Assembly (NCBI GenBank): GCA_964505725.1
Contig: CAZDJK010000018.1
Location: 1-11,456 of the forward strand
Direction of reading: 5' to 3'
Source of the DNA: CAVRJC01 sp964505725
GTDB taxonomy: Bacteria; Actinomycetota; Acidimicrobiia; IMCC26256; DASPTH01
Length of the DNA stretch: 11,456 nt
In this document: piece after piece, positions 6,844-11,456 of the stretch
Position numbering within the stretch: position 1 is the stretch's first letter
Layout: each line of letters opens with the position of its first letter
Position numbers and translations under genes: made by a program
Notes under the pieces: model-generated
Databases searched by the model: none
Told to the model about the DNA's origin: nothing
What the model saw: only the letters and a program-made list of their open reading frames with translations

Positions 6844-6925
6844 GCGAGCGTGGCGGAACTGGCAGACGCGCCAGGTTTAGGTCCTGGTACCGAAAGGTGT
6901 GGGAGTTCGAGTCTCCCCGCTCGCA
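6844..6925 (+). tRNA. tRNA-Leu, anticodon UAG
   Basis: A full class II cloverleaf can be drawn. The acceptor stem is GCGAGCG (6844-6850) with CGCTCGC (6918-6924). The anticodon stem CCAGG/CCTGG (6871-6875, 6883-6887) encloses loop TTTAGGT with anticodon TAG at 6878-6880. A long variable arm has ACC-GAAA-GGT. The T-arm is GGGAG-TTCGAGT-CTCCC (6901-6917) and the discriminator is A6925. The long variable arm and the anticodon assign it to leucine (CUA and related CUN codons). CCA is not encoded; the next bases are CCG. Confidence 0.96.
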
Positions 6926-7081
6926 CCGCGTCATGGCACGTCGGAGCGTGTACGCCCGTCTGACTCAAGCCCTCGAAGTCGCGAATCAGGAACTGGACGC
7001 GATGCGTCATGCGGTGGCACGTCGGGATGTGATCCTGCGACACGCGATCAGCAGCTGGGGGTCCCAGTCCGCTCCTGCAGC
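6926..7081. other. Gap between tRNA-Leu and the convergent CNB gene; possible decayed small ORF
   Basis: No clear gene or terminator is seen in these 156 bp. An ATG at 6933 opens a plus-strand frame to 7181, starting MARRSVYARLTQALEVANQE and giving a plausible helical stretch of about 40 residues. However, there is no Shine-Dalgarno, the third codon positions are less GC-rich than in neighbouring genes, and the frame runs into antisense of the CNB gene. An 11-bp direct repeat, TGGCACGTCGG, occurs at 6934-6944 and 7015-7025. I read this as spacer or a gene remnant. Confidence 0.4.
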
Positions 7082-7546
7082 TCAGACTGTGATCGCGTGC
7101 TCGAGCGATTCCGAGAATGGGTCTGGCAGCTCGGAGGTTTCGAGTTCGATCATCCGCTCGTTCATGGTGGCGCGGAGGTGATCTGAGAGTTCAGGTACTG
7201 CATCCAGCAAGCTCCAGAACTCGCGCCTCGACAGCACCAGGATGATGACCTGTGTCTGGGCGACCACGGTCGCAGACCGGGGCCCGGCACAGAGGAGCGC
7301 GGTTTCGCCGACATAGTCACCGGGCCCACGCGTGGCAACCACTCGATCTCCCACGCGCACCTCGACGTAGCCTTCCCGCACCAGGATGAACTCGCCGCCA
7401 GGTTGTCCCTCACGGGCGAGGACCTTGCCCGCCTCGGCGTCGATCCGTGTCCCGAGGCTCGACACCGTGCCTCGTTGTCGCTTCGAAAGCCCCTGGAAGA
7501 GCGGTACCGGGGGCGGTTGCCTGTCGATTCGTCCGGGATCGTTCAT
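7082..7546 (-). CDS. Stand-alone cyclic nucleotide-binding domain protein
   Basis: The 154-aa protein consists of little more than one cNMP-binding domain (about residues 14-125) followed by a short helical C-terminus with no DNA-binding or enzymatic domain. The phosphate-binding cassette reads GETALLCAGPRSATV, with Glu81 and Arg90, the two residues that hold the ribose and phosphate, both present. It is therefore probably able to bind cAMP or a related nucleotide. The start at 7546 is supported by GAGGAG 5 bases upstream. It lies 111 bp downstream of the Crp/Fnr gene on the same strand, and its ribosome binding site is partly inside a perfect hairpin. Single-domain CNB proteins of this size are frequent in Actinobacteria; their partners are generally unknown. 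It closely resembles the truncated CNB protein at the right end of the window. Confidence 0.88.
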   Translation of the reverse strand: MNDPGRIDRQPPPVPLFQGLSKRQRGTVSSLGTRIDAEAGKVLAREGQPGGEFILVREGYVEVRVGDRVVATRGPGDYVGETALLCAGPRSATVVAQTQVIILVLSRREFWSLLDAVPELSDHLRATMNERMIELETSELPDPFSESLEHAITV

Positions 7547-7553
7547 GGCAACT

Positions 7554-7587
7554 CCTCATGCTTCGGCCTGCCAGCGCAAGCATGAGG
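7554..7587 (-). promoter_or_regulatory. Perfect 10-bp inverted repeat overlapping the CNB gene's ribosome binding site
   Basis: CCTCATGCTT (7554-7563) and AAGCATGAGG (7578-7587) are perfect reverse complements separated by 14 bases. In the minus-strand transcript the second arm carries the GAGG of the GAGGAG Shine-Dalgarno, and the structure ends 7 bases before the ATG. Folding would hide most of the ribosome binding site. It could be an RNA switch, a thermometer-like element, or a DNA operator for a dimeric regulator such as the adjacent Crp/Fnr protein. There is no U-tract, so it is not a standard terminator. Confidence 0.55.
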
Positions 7588-7657
7588 CGATGGACGCGGG
7601 GCGTCTGCGTCAGCTGAGACAGAACGGCAGCGACCGACGTCACACGACCGGGAGGCC

Positions 7658-8326
7658 TCAATCGGCGAATGAGCGAAGCGCGTCCGGGTCGAGGACGCGG
7701 ATCGTCCGCCGACCGGTCGTTACGAGGCCTCGGTTTCGAAGCGTCGTGAGCGCGCGGACGACGGACTCTCGGGAAGCACCGACGAGGCCGGCGATGTCTT
7801 GCTGGGAGAGTCGCACCTCGAGTTCGTCGGTCCCTCCTCGCTGCTCGGCGGCCAAGTCACTCAGCAGGTGCGCGACGCGGGAAACCGTGTCGTAGACCCC
7901 GAATTCCGCGCGGCGGCGGTCTGCTTCGCCGAGACGACCGATGAGGGTGCGTATGAGCTCGAGGCCAGCCTTCGGTCGTTGCTCGATGAACGCCCGAAAC
8001 TCCTCTGCGGTCAGCACCCGGACGGTGAGCGACTCGAGCGCGACCGCGCTCGCTACTCGCGGCCCACCATCGAACGCGGCGAACTCACCGACCACCGCAC
8101 CCGGGCCGCGAATACCAAGCACCGTTTCTTCACCCTCCCTCGAGGTCACGAATACCTTGACCCGACCCTCGACGATCACGATGACGAAATCACTGTGATC
8201 GCCGTCGCTGAACACGCGTGCGTTCGGCGAGTATCTGCGCGCACGCCCGGCTTGGAACAATGCCGTGCGCTCGATCTGGGACAGGCCGCGAGTGATTCCC
8301 TCAAACGCCGCGCTCGGGGCAACCAT
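7658..8326 (-). CDS. Crp/Fnr family transcriptional regulator
   Basis: This is a 222-aa regulator of normal family length. An N-terminal cyclic nucleotide-binding domain (about 10-115) has the cassette GEFAAFDGGPRVASAV with Glu81 and Arg90 retained, so cAMP binding is plausible. A long dimerisation helix (about 116-142) follows, then a C-terminal winged helix with LSQQDIAGLVGASRESVVRAL (from 173). The recognition helix has the Arg186-Glu187...Arg191 pattern of CRP, which predicts TGTGA-like half-sites. No Fe-S cysteine cluster of the FNR type is present. It is divergent from the antiporter gene over 56 bp and upstream of the CNB gene. No Shine-Dalgarno is seen; a TACGGT lies 7 bases before the ATG, so the transcript may be leaderless. 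Confidence 0.93.
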   Translation of the reverse strand: MVAPSAAFEGITRGLSQIERTALFQAGRARRYSPNARVFSDGDHSDFVIVIVEGRVKVFVTSREGEETVLGIRGPGAVVGEFAAFDGGPRVASAVALESLTVRVLTAEEFRAFIEQRPKAGLELIRTLIGRLGEADRRRAEFGVYDTVSRVAHLLSDLAAEQRGGTDELEVRLSQQDIAGLVGASRESVVRALTTLRNRGLVTTGRRTIRVLDPDALRSFAD

Positions 8327-8333
8327 CCGCAGG

Positions 8334-8363
8334 ACCGTAGCGTGCGCTTCCCGGGGGCCCGAA
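8334..8363 (-). promoter_or_regulatory. Candidate promoter of the Crp/Fnr gene
   Basis: On the minus strand TTCGGG (8363-8358) and TACGGT (8339-8334) are 18 bases apart, with 7 bases from the -10 to the ATG at 8326. The -10 fits TANNNT; the -35 is weak. It overlaps the opposing antiporter promoter and an inverted repeat, so the two genes may be regulated reciprocally. Confidence 0.35.
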
Positions 8364-8368
8364 AGCGC
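8344..8368. promoter_or_regulatory. Inverted repeat in the divergent crp/antiporter promoter region
   Basis: GCGCTT (8344-8349) and AAGCGC (8363-8368) form a perfect 6-bp inverted repeat with a 13-base spacer, in the middle of the 56-bp divergent gap and covering both candidate -35 boxes. It could be an operator for a dimeric regulator. It does not resemble the CRP consensus TGTGA-N6-TCACA. Six-base arms in GC-rich DNA can arise by chance. Confidence 0.3.
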
Positions 8369-8376
8369 GCCATGAT
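8348..8376 (+). promoter_or_regulatory. Candidate promoter of the antiporter gene (leaderless)
   Basis: TTCCCG (8348-8353) and CATGAT (8371-8376) are separated by 17 bases, followed by 6 bases and the GTG at 8383. The same spacing is seen at the DUF4118 and ArsR-ArsC genes. Individual box matches are modest. Confidence 0.3.
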
Positions 8377-8382
8377 CCCGGT

Positions 8383-9654
8383 GTGGAGAGTGGTCCGGGG
8401 CTCGCGGTCGGTCTGGTGTTCGCGGTCGGTCTCGTGCTCTGGGGGCTGGCGTCCGCGCGACTGACCCAGTGGAACGTCAGCGCGCCGCTTGCGTTCGTGG
8501 TCCTCGGCCTGGTGTCGGTGAACGTGCTCGGCGTCGTGCACGTGAAGACCAGCAGCGACACGGTCCGGGAGATCGCCGAATTCGCGCTCGCGTTCGTCCT
8601 GTTCTCCGACGCGGCACGCGTCAACGTGCACGCGCTCCGCCACGACGCGGCGATCCCGACCCGGCTCCTCGGGATCGGTCTGCCGCTCACCATCGGGCTC
8701 GGCATCGCCGCGGCGCTGGTGTGTTTCACGACCCTCGACCCGTGGCTCGCCGCGATCATCGGCGCCGCGCTCGCCCCCACCGACGCCGCGTTGGGGGCGC
8801 TGGTGGTCGACGACGAGCGGGTGCCGGGCCGGGTCCGGCGCGCGCTCAACGTGGAGAGCGGGCTGAACGACGGGTTGGCGAGCCCGGTGGTCACCCTCTT
8901 CATCGTGGGTGCCGTCGAAGCGACGAACGTCGTGGTGCACGAGCAGATCGGGCAAGCGCTCCGCGACCTTGGTCTGGGTGTGCTCGTCGGCGTGGCCGTG
9001 GGGGTCGTGGGTGGCCGGCTGCTGGGTCGCGAGCGGCGCGTGGGGTGGGCGAGCGAGTCGTTCGTCCCCATCGCGGTCGCGGGGCTCGCGCTGGCGGCGT
9101 TCCTCACCGCACGCGAGCTCGACGTCAACGGGTTCGTCGCCGCGTTCGTGGGTGGGCTCGCGTTCGGCGCGGTCGGACGTGATACCCCGGAGCGGGCCGA
9201 GGACGCGATGCGCCTCGTCGCGCTCGTCGGTGAGGTGCTGTCGCTCCTGTTGTGGTTCCTGTTCGGCGCGTTCTTGGTGAATGTGCTCGAGGCCGCCCCG
9301 GCCGGGATCGTCGTCTATGCGTTCCTGAGCGTCACGGTCGTGCGGATGCTCCCGGTCGCGGTCTCTCTCTTCCGATCGCGCCTCCACGCTTCCACCGTGC
9401 TGTTCATCGGGTGGTTCGGACCGCGGGGCCTGGCCTCGGTCGTCTTCGGCCTGCTCGCGTTCGACGGGCTGCCCCGTCACGACGGGTCGGTGGTGCTCGG
9501 CGCCATCGTGGCCACCGTGCTCGCGAGCGTGGTGCTGCACGGCATATCCGCGGGGCCACTCGTCGCCGCCTACTCGAAACGAGCGGCCGCGCTCGACGAC
9601 GACCAACCCGAGCGACTGGCGGTGCCGAGCCTCCCCAGCCGGCGCATCGGCTGA
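8383..9654 (+). CDS. Na+(K+)/H+ antiporter, CPA1 (NhaP-like) family
   Basis: The 423-aa membrane protein has about 12 hydrophobic segments across its length, matching the Na+/H+ exchanger fold. The ion-binding signatures are visible: APTDAALGALVVDD (TD motif, Asp134, at the unwound helix) and NVESGLNDG (Asn162-Asp163, the ND pair typical of electroneutral CPA1 exchangers). Later GWFGPRGLASVVFGL is a further CPA1 hallmark. It exchanges monovalent cations for protons across the cytoplasmic membrane for pH and salt homeostasis; Na+ versus K+ preference cannot be read from the sequence. The charged C-terminal tail is only about 25 residues, without a TrkA or CNB domain. The GTG at 8383 was chosen because the nearby ATG at 8372 is out of frame. 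It is divergent from a Crp/Fnr regulator that may control it. Confidence 0.92.
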   Translation: MESGPGLAVGLVFAVGLVLWGLASARLTQWNVSAPLAFVVLGLVSVNVLGVVHVKTSSDTVREIAEFALAFVLFSDAARVNVHALRHDAAIPTRLLGIGLPLTIGLGIAAALVCFTTLDPWLAAIIGAALAPTDAALGALVVDDERVPGRVRRALNVESGLNDGLASPVVTLFIVGAVEATNVVVHEQIGQALRDLGLGVLVGVAVGVVGGRLLGRERRVGWASESFVPIAVAGLALAAFLTARELDVNGFVAAFVGGLAFGAVGRDTPERAEDAMRLVALVGEVLSLLLWFLFGAFLVNVLEAAPAGIVVYAFLSVTVVRMLPVAVSLFRSRLHASTVLFIGWFGPRGLASVVFGLLAFDGLPRHDGSVVLGAIVATVLASVVLHGISAGPLVAAYSKRAAALDDDQPERLAVPSLPSRRIG

Positions 9655-9808
9655 GCATCGGCCGTGAGTCGACGTCGCGTCCACGACAGGGCCGCCTCTC
9701 GGTCCGCGAGTCGAAGTGATCCCAACGGGCCGCGCTGGGCGCCACACCGCCAAAGAAATACACCAATTGGACTTGATCTATCGAGGCCAGTTGATGTAGA
9801 TTCGACTC
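9655..9808 (+). promoter_or_regulatory. Intergenic region with candidate promoter and ArsR-type operator
   Basis: The left two thirds show nothing recognisable. A distinctly AT-richer pocket (about 9751-9803) holds a candidate promoter, TTGATC (9773-9778), 18 bases, TAGATT (9797-9802), with 6 bases to the GTG at 9809, again leaderless in layout. Between the boxes lies ATCGA-N6-TTGAT (9780-9795), close to the ATCAA-N6-TTGAT form of ArsR/SmtB-family operators. TTGATnTA is repeated directly at 9773 and 9791, and ATCTA/TAGAT flank as an inverted pair (9776-9780, 9797-9801). This position would let the downstream ArsR domain repress its own promoter. Confidence 0.5.
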
Positions 9809-10588
9809 GTGATCGTGCAGCAGCACACCGTCCCGGGCACCACCCCGCCCGAGTTCCTTCAGCTGGCGGGCCATCCGCTGCGTTGGCGGCTCCTGGAGGA
9901 GCTGGCCCGGAGCGATCGCCGCGTGCACGAGTTGACGGGCCTGGTCGGCGAGGCGCAGAACCTGGTCTCGTACCACCTGGGCAAGCTCCGCGAAGCCGAC
10001 CTGGTTTCGATGCGACGGAGCTCGGCCGACGGCCGCGACGCCTACTACACCGTCGATCTGACCCGCATCGGTGAGCTGCTGTCCGCGACGGCTGGGGCCC
10101 TTCACCCCGGCCTTCGCGTCACCCCGCCGTCCGATCGCAGCGCCGGGCCCGTCACGGCGACGGTGCTCTTCTTGTGCACGGGCAACAGCGCCCGGTCGCA
10201 GATGGCCGAGGCGCTGATCCGGGATCGTTCCGGAGGAGCCGTCCAGGCCTTCAGCGCCGGCAGCCACCCCAAGCCGTTGCATCCCAACGCGGTCCGGGTG
10301 ATGCGAGACGAACACGGCATCGACCTCGCCGGTCACCAGTCGAAGCATCTGAGCGTCTTCGCCGACCAGCACTTCGACTGGGTGATCAGCCTGTGCGACC
10401 GGGTCCGCGAGGTGTGCCCCGAGTTCCCCGGCGACCCCGAGACCATCCACTGGAGCATCCCTGACCCCGCGGCCGGCCAAGCCGATGACGAGGCCAGCTA
10501 TCCCGCATTCCAACGCACCGCTGCCGAGCTGGAGACTCGCATCGGGTTCCTGCTCGCGGTGCTCACCAACAGCACACCCACATCCTGA
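9809..10588 (+). CDS. ArsR-type HTH fused to thioredoxin-coupled arsenate reductase
   Basis: This is a 259-aa two-domain protein. Residues about 14-100 form an ArsR-family winged helix (FLQLAGHPLRWRLLEELA, then NLVSYHLGKLREADLV as the recognition helix). Residues 117-255 form a low-molecular-weight phosphatase-fold arsenate reductase with the P-loop CTGNSARS (Cys123, Arg129), the pair Cys196 and Cys203 in LCDRVREVCP, and DP at 219-220. The three cysteines and their spacing match the thioredoxin-dependent ArsC of Staphylococcus plasmid pI258 (Cys10, 82, 89), so it should reduce arsenate to arsenite. The ArsR part contains no cysteine, so the usual Cys-based arsenite sensor is missing. No arsenite efflux pump is visible in the window. 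It starts with GTG at 9809, and a VOC-fold gene follows after 26 bp. Confidence 0.9.
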   Translation: MIVQQHTVPGTTPPEFLQLAGHPLRWRLLEELARSDRRVHELTGLVGEAQNLVSYHLGKLREADLVSMRRSSADGRDAYYTVDLTRIGELLSATAGALHPGLRVTPPSDRSAGPVTATVLFLCTGNSARSQMAEALIRDRSGGAVQAFSAGSHPKPLHPNAVRVMRDEHGIDLAGHQSKHLSVFADQHFDWVISLCDRVREVCPEFPGDPETIHWSIPDPAAGQADDEASYPAFQRTAAELETRIGFLLAVLTNSTPTS

Positions 10589-10614
10589 ACAGTCCTGAGA
10601 ACGAGGAGAAGCAA

Positions 10615-11001
10615 ATGACCGAACCGACTGCGATGGTGAGCGTCCGCTACATGGTCGACGACGTCGAAGAGGCGGTCGCCTTCTACACCAAGTTCCTCGA
10701 CTTCGAGGTCACGTTTTCCTTCCCGCCCGCCCTCGCCGACGTCGCCCGCGGCAACCTGCGGCTGCTGCTCAGCGGACCGACCAGCTCGGCCGGGAGACCG
10801 ATGCCGGATGGCGCCAAGCCCGGGCCCGGCGGCTGGAACCGCATCCACCTGATCGTCGGTGACATCGACGCCGAAGTCGCTCGCCTCCGCGACGCCGGCG
10901 CCCGGTTCCGCAACGACGTCATCGAAGGACCCGGCGGCAAGCAGATCCTGCTGCAGGACCCTTCCGGCAACGTGGTCGAGCTCTTCCAACCCGCCCAATG
11001 A
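10615..11001 (+). CDS. VOC superfamily (glyoxalase/bleomycin-resistance fold) protein
   Basis: The 128-aa protein has the paired beta-alpha-beta-beta-beta modules of the vicinal oxygen chelate fold: YMVDDVEEAVAFYTKFLDFE in the first half and IHLIVGDIDAEVARLRDAGA in the second, ending DPSGNVVELFQP. Possible metal ligands are His78 and Glu122; the usual first-module ligand position is not obviously filled. It has no cysteine, so it is not a typical ArsI C-As lyase, which uses a cysteine pair, despite its position behind an arsenate reductase. GAGGAG lies 6 bases before the ATG. The 26-bp gap to the upstream gene implies one operon. The specific reaction cannot be inferred. Confidence 0.88.
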   Translation: MTEPTAMVSVRYMVDDVEEAVAFYTKFLDFEVTFSFPPALADVARGNLRLLLSGPTSSAGRPMPDGAKPGPGGWNRIHLIVGDIDAEVARLRDAGARFRNDVIEGPGGKQILLQDPSGNVVELFQPAQ

Positions 11002-11137
11002 CCGCGTCCCCGCCGCGGCCCGACGACGGCGAGATCCCCGTGGCGAGCACCGACGCGCGCGGGAACGCTCCAGCCGGACGGTGCCGAGTCGGTGTGGCCC
11101 CGAGCACGGCCAGGAACACCGAGGAGAAGGAACCGAG

Positions 11138-11456
11138 ATGCCACAGCGCCACTCATCTGCCCATGAGCTGGGTCAACTACCGCCGTTCGCTCACTGCTCG
11201 AAGCAGGAGCTCCGCCGCCTCGACCGCCTCCGGGCCAGGATCTTCGTGACGCCAGGCACGGTCTTGGCTCGGGAGGGGCGCCGATGCGTGGAGTTCGGGA
11301 TCGTGGTCGAGGGCTCAGCACGCGTGATCTTCGACGGACACGAGATCGCCTTCATCGAGTCCGGACAGCACTTCGGCGAGATCGGGATCGTTCTTGACAT
11401 TCCCAACCCGGTGACGATCGTGGCCTGCACTCCCGTGACACTGGAGGTCATGAGTG
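11138..11456 (+). CDS. Cyclic nucleotide-binding domain protein, 3' end cut by window edge
   Basis: The first 106 residues are visible; the frame is open to the right edge. It is a CNB domain starting LPPFAHCSKQELRRL and reaching the phosphate-binding cassette HFGEIGIVLDIPNPVTIV. Aligned without gaps to the minus-strand CNB protein at 7082-7546, both have VLAREG at 42-47 and Glu81, but the phosphate-binding Arg90 is Asn90 here, so cAMP binding may be lost or altered. The start at 11138 is supported by GAGGAGAAGG ending 7 bases upstream, nearly the same Shine-Dalgarno as the VOC gene. It lies 136 bp downstream of the VOC gene on the same strand, so operon membership is possible. Whether an effector domain follows is unknown. 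Confidence 0.85.
   Translation, partial: MPQRHSSAHELGQLPPFAHCSKQELRRLDRLRARIFVTPGTVLAREGRRCVEFGIVVEGSARVIFDGHEIAFIESGQHFGEIGIVLDIPNPVTIVACTPVTLEVMS

Noticed and set aside
6844..6925. tRNA-Leu as an integration site for a genomic island
   Set aside because: No integrase lies nearby and I could not see a second copy of the tRNA 3' end in the window. Flanking genes have similar composition.
7610..7617. TCAGCTGA palindrome between the Crp/Fnr and CNB genes as an operator
   Set aside because: Eight-base palindromes are expected dozens of times in a window this size, and it does not match a known Crp/Fnr site.
8176..9753. A 525-codon minus-strand frame opposite the antiporter
   Set aside because: It is antisense to a gene with clear CPA1 motifs, and the product is low-complexity and charged. 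It is treated as a shadow.
10998..11249. An 83-codon plus-strand frame whose ATG overlaps the VOC stop (ATGA)
   Set aside because: The junction is attractive, but the product is low-complexity Ser/Arg/Pro-rich and overlaps the well-supported CNB gene in another frame. The CNB gene has its own strong Shine-Dalgarno at 11121-11130.

Overview
The window is GC-rich, densely packed bacterial DNA, most likely from an actinobacterium and probably an uncultured or environmental lineage. The evidence is G/C-ending codons in almost every gene, frequent GTG starts, GTGA and TGATG gene junctions, starts that look leaderless, single-domain cyclic-nucleotide-binding proteins, a DrrAB-type ABC transporter and an ArsR-ArsC fusion. 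No mobile element, integrase or CRISPR array is visible.

Region 1 (1-3387, minus strand) is the front of a potassium-import ATPase operon, read right to left: a 60-aa single-span membrane protein, kdpF, kdpA, and kdpB, which runs off the left edge before kdpC. The first three genes are chained by stop/start overlaps. Facing them on the plus strand (3589-4374) is a 261-aa protein that looks like the membrane and GAF-like core of the KdpD sensor, without its N-terminal domain or histidine kinase. The 201-bp gap between them carries two sets of 11-bp-phased direct repeats, in opposite orientations. Each set abuts a candidate -35 box, as expected for an OmpR/PhoB-type regulator such as KdpE acting on both promoters.

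Region 2 (4576-6925, plus strand) holds an unrecognised 141-aa membrane-anchored protein, a DrrA-like ABC ATPase and a DrrB-like ABC-2 permease in one tight operon, followed by a tRNA-Leu with anticodon UAG.

Region 3 (7082-9654) holds two minus-strand proteins with cyclic-nucleotide-binding (CNB) domains. One is a full Crp/Fnr regulator and the other a bare CNB domain whose ribosome binding site lies partly inside a perfect 10-bp hairpin. Divergent from the Crp/Fnr gene, 56 bp away, is a CPA1-type Na+/H+ antiporter.

Region 4 (9655-11456, plus strand) is a probable arsenic-response operon: an ArsR-like domain fused to a thioredoxin-type arsenate reductase, a cysteine-free VOC-fold protein, and a second bare CNB protein cut by the right edge. 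Potassium uptake, Na+/H+ exchange, drug-type export and arsenate reduction suggest an ion and toxicant homeostasis neighbourhood, with cyclic-nucleotide sensing recurring in its right half. That functional link is inference from proximity.
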